The notes beneath the pieces are model-generated. The model worked only from the letters and a program-made list of their open reading frames with translations. It did not search any database and was not told the origin of the DNA. A stretch of 64,000 nucleotides of DNA from Roseovarius sp. GTDB taxonomy: Bacteria > Pseudomonadota > Alphaproteobacteria > Rhodobacterales > Rhodobacteraceae. Made by a program: the position numbers and the translations under genes. The stretch lies in contig NZ_JAUCYU010000016.1 in NCBI RefSeq assembly GCF_030373445.1, positions 56,631 to 120,630 on the forward strand. The letters are read 5' to 3'. Positions 36,603-44,964 of this stretch are shown in pieces (positions within the stretch are counted from its first letter, which is position 1; every line of letters begins with the position of its first letter).

Positions 36603-37256
36603 ATGAAGTTTTTCGTAGATACCGCAGATGTGGACGCGATCAAGGAACTGAACGACCTCGGCGTCGTCGACGGGGTCACGACGAACCCCTCGCTGATCCT
36701 GAAATCGGGGCGCGACATCCTCGAGGTGACCAAGGAGATCACCGAGATCGTCAGCGGCCCGGTCAGCGCCGAGGTGGTGGCGCTGAAGGCCGACGACATG
36801 ATCGCCGAGGGTCGCAAACTGGCCAAGATCGCCGACAATATCGCCGTGAAGGTGCCGCTGACATGGGACGGGCTGAAGGCCTGCAACGTGCTGACCAACG
36901 AAGGCCACATGGTCAACGTGACGCTGTGCTTCTCGGCCAACCAGGCGCTGCTGGCCGCCAAGGCGGGGGCGAGTTTCATCAGCCCCTTCATCGGCCGGCT
37001 GGACGACATCAACCTCGACGGGATGCAACTGATCGCGGATATCCGGCAAATCTACGACAATTACGATTTCGAGACGGAGATCCTGGCCGCCTCGATCCGC
37101 ACGGTGAATCACGCCTTCGAGGCCGCGCGCATCGGCTCTGACGTGATGACCGCGCCGCCGGACGTGATCAAGAAAATGGCGCAGCATCCGCTGACCGACA
37201 AGGGGCTCGAGGCGTTCCTGAGCGATTGGGAAAAAACAGGGCAGAAAATCCTGTAG
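36603..37256 (+). CDS. fsa: Transaldolase-like fructose-6-phosphate aldolase (FSA/TalC type)
   Basis: A 217-residue single-domain protein, the length of the short transaldolase/FSA subfamily. It starts MKFFVDTADVDAIKELN. The Schiff-base lysine is K83 in NIAVKVPLTW, and the signature GVTTNPSLI is at 24-32. It would either transfer dihydroxyacetone units (transaldolase) or cleave fructose-6-phosphate. The two activities are not separable by eye. The ATG at 36603 was chosen; an earlier in-frame ATG at 36588 gives an atypical N terminus. Confidence 0.9.
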   Translation: MKFFVDTADVDAIKELNDLGVVDGVTTNPSLILKSGRDILEVTKEITEIVSGPVSAEVVALKADDMIAEGRKLAKIADNIAVKVPLTWDGLKACNVLTNEGHMVNVTLCFSANQALLAAKAGASFISPFIGRLDDINLDGMQLIADIRQIYDNYDFETEILAASIRTVNHAFEAARIGSDVMTAPPDVIKKMAQHPLTDKGLEAFLSDWEKTGQKIL

Positions 37257-37293
37257 GGCGTGCTATAAAATCGAAAAAGATAAAGAGGCAGGA

Positions 37294-38001
37294 ATGAGCA
37301 GCAGCCCAGCCATGAACGACCAGATGCGCGAGAAAATCATCTCGCAACCGGATGTCATCCTTGAGGATCAGGACCTTATGCGCGCCCTGATCGCGGCCAA
37401 CGAGCGTGCGATGGGCGGCAATATCGTCGACCTTCGCGGGATCGCGATGGAACGGCTCGAGGCACGGCTTGCCCGGCTGGAGGATACGCATCGCAGCGTG
37501 ATCGCGGCGGCCTATGAAAACCTCTCGGGCACCAACCAGGTGCACCGCGCCGTGCTGCGGATGCTGGACCCGACGGATTTCGAGACCTTCCTGCGCGACC
37601 TCGGCGGCGAGGTGGCGGATATCCTGCGGGTGGATAGCGTCAAGCTGGTGCTGGAATCGGTGCAGGATGACGAGGATCCGGCGGTACGCAAGCTGGGCGA
37701 TGTTCTTTCGGTGGCCGAGCCCGGTTTCATCGAGGATTACCTGACCGCGGGCCGCCCCGGCCCGGCGCGGCAGGTCACCCTGCGCCAGCTGAGCGAGGGC
37801 GATGCACAGATCTATGGTGAACGGGCCGAGTATATCCGGTCGGAAGCCTGCCTGATGCTCGACTTCGGCAAGGGGCGCCTTCCGGGCATGCTGGCCATGG
37901 GGGCCGAGGACCCGCACCAGTTCAGCCCACAGCAGGGCACCGACCTGCTGGCCTTCTTCACCGGCGTTTTCGAAAGGGCGATGCGCCGCTGGCTGTCATG
38001 A
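37294..38001 (+). CDS. DUF484 family protein
   Basis: A 235-residue soluble protein. It has the DUF484 pattern: an N-terminal helical part with QPDVILEDQDLMRALIAAN, split here over about residues 18-36, and a C-terminal GAF-like domain (VADILRVDSVKLVLESV, and MLAMGAEDPHQFSPQQGTDLL in two parts). The function is unknown. It overlaps the start of xerC by 4 bp (ATGA), an association found in many proteobacteria, suggesting a link to chromosome-dimer resolution or cell-cycle state. It is 37 bp downstream of fsa. Confidence 0.88.
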   Translation: MSSSPAMNDQMREKIISQPDVILEDQDLMRALIAANERAMGGNIVDLRGIAMERLEARLARLEDTHRSVIAAAYENLSGTNQVHRAVLRMLDPTDFETFLRDLGGEVADILRVDSVKLVLESVQDDEDPAVRKLGDVLSVAEPGFIEDYLTAGRPGPARQVTLRQLSEGDAQIYGERAEYIRSEACLMLDFGKGRLPGMLAMGAEDPHQFSPQQGTDLLAFFTGVFERAMRRWLS

Positions 38002-38912
38002 TTTCCGACGCCGCGCAGGCCGCGCTTCAGGGTTGGCTGCAATCGCAGAAGGCCCTGAAGGGCGCCTCGGCCAACACGCTTGACGCCTACAGGCGCGACG
38101 TTTCGGGTTTCCTGGCCTTCCTGACCGAGCACAAGGGCGCGCTGCAGGGCATCGGCGCGCTCAAGACGGTAACCCTGTCGGACATGCGAAGCTGGATGGC
38201 GCGCTGCCGCGGGCAGGAGATTGGCGCGCGGTCGCTGGCGCGGAAACTGTCGGCGGTGAAGAGCTTCTATCGCTGGCTGTCCGAGCGCGAGAATTTCGAC
38301 GCCACCACGGTGATGGCGGCGAAGGCGCCCAAGTTCCAGAAGAAGCTGCCCCGCCCGCTGGCCGAGGATGCGGCGCAGGGAGTGATCGACACGCTCGACC
38401 TGCAATCGCAGGAGCCGTGGGTCGCGGCACGGGACCAGGCGGTGGTGACACTGCTGTACGGCTGCGGGCTGCGGATATCAGAGGCGCTTGGCCTGAAAGG
38501 CGCCGACCTGCCGCTTGGCGAGGTGCTGCGGATCACCGGCAAGGGCGGCAAAGAACGGATCGTGCCGGTGATTGCGCCGGCGCGAGACGCGGTGGCGGTG
38601 TACCTGCGGCTTTGCCCCTACCCTGCCGAACCGGGGGCGGCCGTCTTCCGCGGCGTGCGCGGCGGGGCGCTCGGGCCGCGGGCGGTGCAAAAGGTGGTCG
38701 AGCAGGTCCGCCTGCAGCTTGGCCTGCCCGCCAGCGTGACGCCGCATGCCATGCGCCATAGCTTCGCGACACACCTGCTGAATGCCGGGGGCGACCTGCG
38801 GGCGATTCAGGAACTGCTCGGGCACGCCTCGCTTTCCACCACGCAGGCCTACACCGCCGTCGATACGGCCCGCCTGATGGAGGTCTATCGCCGTGCCCAT
38901 CCCAAAGCCTAA
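37998..38912 (+). CDS. xerC: Tyrosine recombinase XerC
   Basis: A 304-residue tyrosine recombinase. A SAM-like N-terminal domain covers residues 1-100. The catalytic residues are visible: R159 (GLRISEAL), the beta-hairpin lysine in GKGGKER, H250-x2-R253 (HAMRHSFATHLL), H276 (LGHASLS) and the nucleophile Y285. With XerD it resolves chromosome dimers at dif. It is a housekeeping gene, not evidence of an integrated element. It is translationally coupled to the DUF484 gene. Confidence 0.95.
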   Translation: MISDAAQAALQGWLQSQKALKGASANTLDAYRRDVSGFLAFLTEHKGALQGIGALKTVTLSDMRSWMARCRGQEIGARSLARKLSAVKSFYRWLSERENFDATTVMAAKAPKFQKKLPRPLAEDAAQGVIDTLDLQSQEPWVAARDQAVVTLLYGCGLRISEALGLKGADLPLGEVLRITGKGGKERIVPVIAPARDAVAVYLRLCPYPAEPGAAVFRGVRGGALGPRAVQKVVEQVRLQLGLPASVTPHAMRHSFATHLLNAGGDLRAIQELLGHASLSTTQAYTAVDTARLMEVYRRAHPKA

Positions 38913-38914
38913 TT

Positions 38915-38933
38915 GCGCCGCGGGCGCTTTTGC
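38915..38933 (+). terminator. Candidate intrinsic terminator after xerC
   Basis: A compact hairpin GCGCC-GCG-GGCGC is followed by TTTTGCTT, starting right after the xerC stop. The stem is short (5 bp) but all GC. The pcs gene begins only about 15 bp further on. Confidence 0.4.
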
Positions 38934-38947
38934 TTCATGACACCCAC

Positions 38948-39652
38948 ATGACGGACACGTTCAAGGCCCTCCTCGTTCACCTTCTGACCGCCACGGGTGC
39001 GGTGTTCGCCATGCTGGCCATGCTGGCGGCGGTGGACGAGAAATGGGACCTGATGTTCCTGTGGCTGGTGGTGGCGTTTGCCGTCGACGGCATCGACGGG
39101 CCGCTGGCCCGGCACTACCAGGTGCAGAAGTATTCGCCGCGGTTCGACGGCGTACTGCTCGACCTGATCATCGATTACCTGACCTATGTCTTCATCCCGG
39201 CCTTTGCGCTGTTCAGCTCGGACCTGTTGCCGGGCTGGACGGGATGGTTCGCGATCATCGTGATCACCTATGCCAGCGCGATGTACTTCGCCGACACCAA
39301 GATGAAGACCAAGGATAACTCGTTCCACGGCTTTCCCGGCTGCTGGAACATGCTGGTGCTGGTGCTGGTGCTGTTCGCGGTCGAGCCGAATTTCTGGCTG
39401 ATCCTCGTGCTGGTGGTGGCGATGGCGGTGGCAATGTTCCTGCCGCTGAAATTCGTCCACCCGGCGCGGACGAAGCGCTGGAGGGTCGTGTCGCTGCCGG
39501 TGGCCGTGGCGTGGACCTTCTTTGCCGGCTGGGCGGCTTGGGTCGATTTCCACCCGGAAAGCTGGGCGCATTGGGGTCTGGTGGCGACGAGCCTCTACCT
39601 GCTGTTTGCCGGGATCGTGCAGCAGGTCATTCCCGAACGGCGCAAGGCCTAG
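38948..39652 (+). CDS. pcs: Phosphatidylcholine synthase
   Basis: A 234-residue membrane enzyme of the CDP-alcohol phosphatidyltransferase family. The signature D47-x2-D50-G-x2-A-R ... G68-x3-D72-x3-D76 is complete. About seven or eight spans follow, and the length matches bacterial Pcs. It condenses CDP-diacylglycerol with choline to give phosphatidylcholine, a pathway known from rhizobia and many alphaproteobacteria. The ATG at 38948 gives the usual MTDTFKALLVHLLTATG. It is convergent with ogt, sharing 4 bp. Confidence 0.92.
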   Translation: MTDTFKALLVHLLTATGAVFAMLAMLAAVDEKWDLMFLWLVVAFAVDGIDGPLARHYQVQKYSPRFDGVLLDLIIDYLTYVFIPAFALFSSDLLPGWTGWFAIIVITYASAMYFADTKMKTKDNSFHGFPGCWNMLVLVLVLFAVEPNFWLILVLVVAMAVAMFLPLKFVHPARTKRWRVVSLPVAVAWTFFAGWAAWVDFHPESWAHWGLVATSLYLLFAGIVQQVIPERRKA

Positions 39653-40104
39653 ATCAACAGGCCCGCCGCGCCCTCGTGGCGTAAAAGCCAGACTTTCGTT
39701 TCCACCCCGCCTTCACCCGAATACCCGCCGAGAGAGGTGGCGCCCAACACGCGGTGGCAGGGGATGATCACCGGGATCGGGTTGCCGCCGCAGGCCTGCC
39801 CGACGGCCTGGGCCGGCACCCCGAGGCGCTTGGCGATTTCGCCGTAGGTGAGCGTTTCGCCGAAGGGGATGGATTGCATGACGTCGCAGACCGAGACCTG
39901 GAAATCGGGCGCCTCGACGGCAAGGGGGAGGTCGAATTCCTTGCGTGTTCCGTCGAAATAAGCCTTGAGCTGTGACAGGGCCTCGGCCAGTTCGGGGCGG
40001 TCGTCGTGACCCTTGGGCGCGTCCCACGTGACGCGGGTGATGGCGGTGCCGTTGCTGGTAACGGTCAGCGGGCCGACCGGCGTTGGCAGGGTGGCGGAAT
40101 ACAT
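39649..40104 (-). CDS. ogt: Methylated-DNA-protein-cysteine methyltransferase (MGMT/Ogt)
   Basis: A 151-residue DNA repair protein. The acceptor cysteine is C116 in the IIPCHRV motif, and the helix-turn-helix part (FGETLTYGEIAKRLG, then VGQACGGNPIP) matches the family. It removes O6-methyl groups from guanine by irreversible self-methylation. The ATG at 40104 was chosen over the longer frame from 40176, whose extra residues are Arg-rich and unlike the family. It overlaps the end of pcs by 4 bp. Confidence 0.95.
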   Translation of the reverse strand: MYSATLPTPVGPLTVTSNGTAITRVTWDAPKGHDDRPELAEALSQLKAYFDGTRKEFDLPLAVEAPDFQVSVCDVMQSIPFGETLTYGEIAKRLGVPAQAVGQACGGNPIPVIIPCHRVLGATSLGGYSGEGGVETKVWLLRHEGAAGLLI

Positions 40105-40184
40105 GGGCGGCCTCCTTCGGCGTTGCCGCGAAGGATAGCGCGTTTCGGAGGCCCGTGCGCCCCGAAACCTGCGCATTGACGCGG

Positions 40185-41024
40185 CTAACTGCGCGGGAGG
40201 GCGTCGTAATCTGGCAGGCGGTCCTTCAGGAAGGTGTATCCTTCCCGCGCCTCGGCGATTTCACTCCTGGTCACGTCGAACCAGCGCAGGTCTTCGGCGT
40301 GGGCGTCGAAGGGCATCTTAGGCTGCGTCTCGTCCATCCACGGCCGGCAGAAGGCCGAGCCGCCGAAATGTGCGCCCGCCCGGTTCAGGCTGAGCAGGTA
40401 GACCTGGTTTTCCAGCGCCCGGGCGGTGATGAATTCGTGCCAGGTGGCAAAGCTCTCGTCGCGGTAATAGGCGCCGCTGTGCAGAATGACGTCGGCCCCG
40501 TGCTTCAGGGTCAGGCTGCGGGGCAGTTCCGGGATGCGGATATCGTAGCAAATGATCGGAGCGCAGGTGAGGCCGTTGACCTCGAAGGTCAGGACGTGGT
40601 CACCGCGGGTGAAATATTCCTTCTCCATCGAGGCGCCGTACTGGCAGAGATGCAGCTTGTCATAGGCGCCGAGGCAGGTGCCATCCGGGGCGGCCACGCC
40701 CATGCTGATGAACCTGTCGGGGCCGGCCTGCCGGGCGAAGCCGAAAACGACGTGGGTGCCATGCGCCTGCGCGACGCTGGCCCATGCCTGGAAAGACGGG
40801 CCCTCCAGCGGTTCGGCCAGATCATCCAGCGCATCGAAGGCGGGGCGGGCGTAGTCGATGCTGGACAGTTCGGGCAGTACGACGAGATCGGCGGGCCGCT
40901 CGGACAGCGCGTCGGAGACCAGCCGGGTTGTCCGGGACAGGTGCGCGTCGCGCTCCTCCGCGCGGGTCATGGGTGGCACGTCGATCTGGCAGGCGAGCAG
41001 GCGGAGCGAGGCGGGGTCGGTCAT
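40185..41024 (-). CDS. Nitrilase-superfamily carbon-nitrogen hydrolase
   Basis: A 279-residue enzyme with the Glu-Lys-Cys triad of the nitrilase fold: E52 (VVLPELSS), K123 (AYDKLHLCQYG) and C159 (APIICYDIRIPEL). Members hydrolyse amides, nitriles or carbamoyl groups. The exact substrate is not readable, but the overall style is that of omega-amidase or carbamoyl-putrescine-like amidases. The ATG at 41024 begins 5 bp after the OmpA-domain gene, so they are probably cotranscribed. A much longer open frame through the OmpA gene was rejected. Confidence 0.88.
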   Translation of the reverse strand: MTDPASLRLLACQIDVPPMTRAEERDAHLSRTTRLVSDALSERPADLVVLPELSSIDYARPAFDALDDLAEPLEGPSFQAWASVAQAHGTHVVFGFARQAGPDRFISMGVAAPDGTCLGAYDKLHLCQYGASMEKEYFTRGDHVLTFEVNGLTCAPIICYDIRIPELPRSLTLKHGADVILHSGAYYRDESFATWHEFITARALENQVYLLSLNRAGAHFGGSAFCRPWMDETQPKMPFDAHAEDLRWFDVTRSEIAEAREGYTFLKDRLPDYDALPRS

Positions 41025-41029
41025 CCCCG

Positions 41030-41983
41030 TCACTCGGCGTTCAGCAGGACGGCTTCGACCCGGCGGTTGGCCTCGCGCCCGGCCTCGGTGGTGTTGGGCG
41101 CCACGGGCGAGAGGTAACCCATTCCGTTCGATTCCATCTGCGCACGCGGCACCTCGTAGCGCGACACCAGCCGTTCCAGCACAGAGGCGGCGCGGCGGCG
41201 GGAAAGGGCGACGTTCGGGTCGAGCCCGCCCACCGTGTCGGTATGCCCCACCAGCGCGATACGGCGGGCGGAATCGGCGTTCAGGAACGCCGCCAGGGCC
41301 GCGAGGGAACCGTAAGGCCCCTCTGCCAGCGCTGCCGAGCCGCTGTCGAACTCGAGATCGGAGAGCACGACGTGCCCCTGCCCTACCAGTTGCTCGACCA
41401 GCTTCGCCGCCTCGACCGGTTGTGGCGGGGTCGCGGGGGTCAGGGTTCCGATATCGCCGATCTCGACCGTTGGGGCCTGCCCGCCGCCCACGGTGACGAG
41501 TTGCAGGTAGCCGGTCTCGCCCGTCAGGCTGACAAGGCAGGTGACATATTCCGCGGCGGCGCCATCCTTTCGCCGCGCCGACAGGAAGCGGAAGTCGAAC
41601 AGGTCGACGAACATGTCTGGCGCGGGCAGGACGCTGACGTTGAAGCGGAAATCGAACCCGCCGCATTCCCGGTCGGCGCAGTCGAAGAGGATTTCGTAGC
41701 CCGCCTCCTGCAACTGATCCCGCAGGGGGGTCAGCAGCTTGAGCGTGGTCAGCTCTTCGCCCTCGATCCGCCAGGCCTGCCGGGTGACAATCCCCTCGAC
41801 GTCGATCGAGGGAACCTGTCCGTCGGCGAAGGGGCCGGTGGGCAGGAGGTAGGACTCCGCCGCGCTCTGTTCTTCGCGGGTGAGGTCGGCATCGCCCGGC
41901 ACGGTCAGGTCGAGCGCCTGCGCCATGCAGGCCCCCCCGGCCAGAAGCGGGAACAGGAGAAGGAGGCGCGCCAGCCCGGCCAA
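41030..41983 (-). CDS. OmpA-domain envelope protein
   Basis: A 317-residue secreted protein. The signal peptide ends at about residue 22. An unrecognised N-terminal part (about 25-190) has paired cysteines (FDCADRECGGFDF). A C-terminal OmpA-like peptidoglycan-binding domain follows (VLSDLEFDSGSAAL, IALVGHTDTVGG, LSRRRAASVLERL). No lipobox is seen, so it is soluble-periplasmic or outer-membrane-associated. It lies in a tight minus-strand group between the hydrolase (5 bp) and the CMD gene (5 bp). Confidence 0.85.
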   Translation of the reverse strand: MAGLARLLLLFPLLAGGACMAQALDLTVPGDADLTREEQSAAESYLLPTGPFADGQVPSIDVEGIVTRQAWRIEGEELTTLKLLTPLRDQLQEAGYEILFDCADRECGGFDFRFNVSVLPAPDMFVDLFDFRFLSARRKDGAAAEYVTCLVSLTGETGYLQLVTVGGGQAPTVEIGDIGTLTPATPPQPVEAAKLVEQLVGQGHVVLSDLEFDSGSAALAEGPYGSLAALAAFLNADSARRIALVGHTDTVGGLDPNVALSRRRAASVLERLVSRYEVPRAQMESNGMGYLSPVAPNTTEAGREANRRVEAVLLNAE

Positions 41984-41988
41984 CGGCG

Positions 41989-42561
41989 TTAGCGCGCCTG
42001 GGCGTGGTATTCGGGGTTGGGCTGCATCCCCGTCGCGCTGGCCACGCGGTTCGACATCGAGAAGAAGCCGACGACGCTGGCAATGTCCCAGATATCGCGG
42101 TCGGAGAAGCCCGCGTCGCGCAGGGCCTGCCGGTCATCCTCGGTCACCTCGGCGCTGGCCTTGGTGACCTTTTCGGCGAAGGACAGCATGGCGGTCTGTT
42201 TGGCGTCGAGGTCGGCCATGCGCCAGTTCATCACCATCGCCTCGCCCAATTCTGGCCTGCCCGAGAGCGCCCGCACGGCGGCACCATGGGCCACCTGGCA
42301 GTACCAGCAGCGGTTGATGGAGGAGACGACCACCGCGATCATCTCGCGTTCGAGCTTGGTCAGCCCGCTGTCGGCCAGCATCAGGTCGTTGTACATGGCC
42401 GTGAAGGCGTTGAGCTTGTCGATGTCGAAGGCGTAGGCCTTCAGCACGTTCGGCACCATGCCCAGCTTGTCCATGCAGACGTCGAAGTATTTCTGCGTCT
42501 CGGGCGGCAGCGGGTCCGCCATCGGCAGATCGAGGGCGGTGGGCTGATCGTCTTGGCTCAT
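41989..42561 (-). CDS. Carboxymuconolactone-decarboxylase/AhpD-like protein
   Basis: A 190-residue protein of the peroxidase-related CMD subgroup. The redox motif C85-x2-C88-x3-H92 is intact in RCWYCQVAHG; a Ser/Asn stretch precedes it instead of the Glu of true AhpD. Such proteins have or are assumed to have alkylhydroperoxidase-type activity. The start ATG at 42561 overlaps the GNAT gene end by 4 bp (ATGA). It is 5 bp upstream of the OmpA-domain gene in the same run. Confidence 0.85.
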   Translation of the reverse strand: MSQDDQPTALDLPMADPLPPETQKYFDVCMDKLGMVPNVLKAYAFDIDKLNAFTAMYNDLMLADSGLTKLEREMIAVVVSSINRCWYCQVAHGAAVRALSGRPELGEAMVMNWRMADLDAKQTAMLSFAEKVTKASAEVTEDDRQALRDAGFSDRDIWDIASVVGFFSMSNRVASATGMQPNPEYHAQAR

Positions 42562-43292
42562 GACGGGCTGTCTTCCTGTAGTTTGCGGTAGTGGTACTGT
42601 CCCACAACCCCAAGGCCGAGGGAAGCATAGAGGGCGTTGGCGCCGGTGTTGGCCTGTGTGCAGAGGGCCGAGATGAAGGTGCCGCCGTTCTGCACCGTCC
42701 AGAGCGCGGCCTGGCGGCAGGCGCGCGCGGCCACACCCTTGCGGCGCAGGGCTGCGGGCACTTCGAGCGCGTGGATCATGCCGACGCCCGCGTGCAGGCC
42801 GACGAAGGCGGTGGCAGCGGGGGTGTGCTCGAACCGGCCGATGATCGAGGTCTTGGGGCCGGCGACCCGGTGCATCACCGCAATCCGGCCGGGGCCGATG
42901 CCGCCGTCGGCCCACATGTCGACCTGGATCGCCAGCGGCTCCCACACGGCGTAGGCCTTGGCGCGCGGGCCGGCCGCGTCGGCGAGGGGCTGGGCCGGGC
43001 CGATCCACAGGTTGACCGGGTCGACCACCTTGTAACCGCGCGCGTCGAGCGTGGAGTCGAGGGCGTCATCCCCCTTGCGGATCATGAAAAGCGGTGTCTG
43101 GCCAAGCGCGCGCATCGCCGCTTCGGCTTGCGGCAAGTCGCCTTCGGTGACCGGGCCGTTCGCCGTGGCGGCCGAGACGCGCTGGCCGCCGCCCTGCCCT
43201 TCGCGGATCGTCCATGGGCCGGCCTGCGTCATGGCGGCGGGGGCCCATGTCGCGTCGATCACGCCGTAGAGGGTTTCGATGTCCGGGGTCAT
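42558..43292 (-). CDS. GNAT-family N-acetyltransferase
   Basis: A 244-residue protein. The acetyl-CoA-binding GNAT core is in the C-terminal half: a strand with MIHALEVPAALRRKGVAARACRQAA, here split over about residues 171-195, contains the pyrophosphate loop R-R-K-G-V-A. The C-terminal N-A-L-Y-x-S-L-G motif follows. The N-terminal half may be a degenerate second GNAT fold. The target is unknown. It overlaps the CinA-like gene by 4 bp and the CMD gene by 4 bp. Confidence 0.85.
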   Translation of the reverse strand: MTPDIETLYGVIDATWAPAAMTQAGPWTIREGQGGGQRVSAATANGPVTEGDLPQAEAAMRALGQTPLFMIRKGDDALDSTLDARGYKVVDPVNLWIGPAQPLADAAGPRAKAYAVWEPLAIQVDMWADGGIGPGRIAVMHRVAGPKTSIIGRFEHTPAATAFVGLHAGVGMIHALEVPAALRRKGVAARACRQAALWTVQNGGTFISALCTQANTGANALYASLGLGVVGQYHYRKLQEDSPS

Positions 43293-44011
43293 TCCGGGAA
43301 GGCCTTGCGCAGCTCGGCCATCGCGGCGTCGAGCCTTGCGGGATCGGGCCCGCGCAGCACGACGTTGGCGCCGAAAGCCCCCTCCCGCTGGAACGGGTAG
43401 GAGCCCATGGACAGGTCGGGATAGCGCTTTGCCAGCTCGGCCAGCGGGCCCGCGGTATCGCCCTCGGGGCGCATGATCCGAAGTGTTTGCGACAGCACGG
43501 GCGAGCCGCCGGTGATGGAAGGCAGCACGCTTTCCAGCATCGCCTCGAAGATGCGCGGGACGCCGGCCATGACATGCACGTTGCCCAGCGTGAAGCCCGG
43601 CGCGATGCTGACCGGGTTGTCGATGAGGGTGGCGCCCTCGGGGATGCGGGCCATGCGCAGGCGGGCGTCGTTCAGGGTCTGGCCGCCTTTCTCGTAATGG
43701 GCCGCAAGCAGGGCGCGGGCATCCTCGCGCACGTCGATCGGGGTGTCGAAGGCGCGGGCCACGTTGTCGGCGGTGATGTCGTCATGGGTGGGGCCGATGC
43801 CGCCCGAGGTGAAGAGGTGATCGTAGGTGTCCGACAGCGTTTTCACGGCGTTGGCGATGGCGTCGGGGTCGTCGCTGACCACGCGCACCTCGCGCAGGTC
43901 GATGCCGCGGCCCGTCAGCACCTTTGCGAGGTGGTGCATGTTGGCGTCGCGCGTGCGGCCCGAGAGGATTTCATCCCCGATGACGAGCATGGCGGCGGTG
44001 GGGTTGGGCAT
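43289..44011 (-). CDS. CinA-like / MoaB-fold molybdopterin-binding domain protein
   Basis: A 240-residue protein with a MoCF_biosynth (MogA/CinA N-terminal) fold. AMLVIGDEILSGRTRDAN is at the N terminus and TSGGIGPTHDDITADNVARAF (about 69-89, split) is the conserved binding loop. It lacks the C-terminal CinA nicotinamide deamidase domain. It may be a nucleotide pyrophosphatase of the COG1058 type, but this is from family knowledge. It is the first gene of the minus-strand run ending with the nitrilase-type hydrolase. Confidence 0.88.
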   Translation of the reverse strand: MPNPTAAMLVIGDEILSGRTRDANMHHLAKVLTGRGIDLREVRVVSDDPDAIANAVKTLSDTYDHLFTSGGIGPTHDDITADNVARAFDTPIDVREDARALLAAHYEKGGQTLNDARLRMARIPEGATLIDNPVSIAPGFTLGNVHVMAGVPRIFEAMLESVLPSITGGSPVLSQTLRIMRPEGDTAGPLAELAKRYPDLSMGSYPFQREGAFGANVVLRGPDPARLDAAMAELRKAFPE

Positions 44012-44059
44012 CGGCGGCCTTTCTTGAACGGGTCGTCAGATCGGTATAGGCCCTGATTC

Positions 44060-44773
44060 ATGCGCTTTCAAACCCCTCTTGAGCCGGCGCGGCTTCTTCG
44101 CCGGTACAAACGGTTCCTGGCCGATATCCGGCTGGAGGCGGACGGGCGCGAGGAGGTGGCGCATTGCGCCAATCCGGGCTCGATGATGGGGCTGGCCGAG
44201 CCGGGGATGCGCATCTGGGTCGAGCCGAATGACGACCCGCGGAAGAAGCTGAACTATGGCTGGCGGCTGGTGGATCACGGCGATGGGCATTTCACCGGGG
44301 TCGATACCGGGCTGCCGAACCGGGCGCTGAAAGCCGCGCTGGAGGCGCGGGCAGTGCCGGGGCTGGAGGGGTATGGAACGGTGCTGCCCGAACGGAAGTA
44401 CGGGGCCGGCAGCCGGATCGATTTCCTGTTGCAGGAGAAGGGGTTGCCGGATGCCTACGTGGAGGTGAAGTCGGTGACGCTGTCGCGGCAGGCGGGGCTT
44501 GCGGAGTTTCCCGACAGCGTGACGGCGCGGGGGCGCAAGCACCTGCTGGAACTGGCGGAAATGGCCCGGGCCGGGCACCGGGCGGTGATGCTGTTCCTGG
44601 TTCAGAGGACGGATTGCGCCGAGGTCACGCTGGCTTCGGATATCGACCCGGCCTATGCCGCCGCTTTTGCAGAGGCAGAGGCAGCCGGCGTCGAGACGAT
44701 CTGCCTTGGCTGTGCCATCACGCCGGAAGCGGTTCAGGTGGCGGGGCCGCTCGGTTTTTCAACGCCCCGTTGA
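44060..44773 (+). CDS. sfsA: SfsA family protein
   Basis: A 237-residue protein matching SfsA: MRFQTPLEPARLLRRYKRFLADI at the start (two stretches), VAHCANPGSMMGL, RIDFLLQ, VEVKSVTLSR, and GRKHLLEL. SfsA was named for an effect on maltose genes. The fold contains an N-terminal OB-like DNA-binding part and a nuclease-like domain with the D ... E-V-K core seen here. The cellular role is not settled. The start is the ATG at 44060, divergent from the CinA-like gene by 48 bp. Confidence 0.95.
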   Translation: MRFQTPLEPARLLRRYKRFLADIRLEADGREEVAHCANPGSMMGLAEPGMRIWVEPNDDPRKKLNYGWRLVDHGDGHFTGVDTGLPNRALKAALEARAVPGLEGYGTVLPERKYGAGSRIDFLLQEKGLPDAYVEVKSVTLSRQAGLAEFPDSVTARGRKHLLELAEMARAGHRAVMLFLVQRTDCAEVTLASDIDPAYAAAFAEAEAAGVETICLGCAITPEAVQVAGPLGFSTPR

Positions 44774-44964
44774 ATGGGGCCCGTGCCGACCCGGCAAATC
44801 GCGGAAACTCTTGGAAAATCCGGCAATTGCATTACCTTTCATCCGAGTGACGTAAGATATTGCAATGCTGGAGCAGCGCACAGTAGGCCGCAGGCGGGGC
44901 CTCTGGCACATCGGGCGCATCTGTCATAAATAGACGCCGAAACGGTAAGTTACGGGAGCCAACC

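Noticed and set aside
37998..38912. Tyrosine recombinase as a sign of a genomic island.
   Set aside because: It matches housekeeping XerC in length, motifs and its coupling to DUF484.
40185..42137. A possible 650-residue fusion of the nitrilase-type hydrolase with an upstream domain.
   Set aside because: The upstream part is out of frame with, and antisense in character to, the clear OmpA-domain protein at 41030-41983. The hydrolase has a normal start at 41024.
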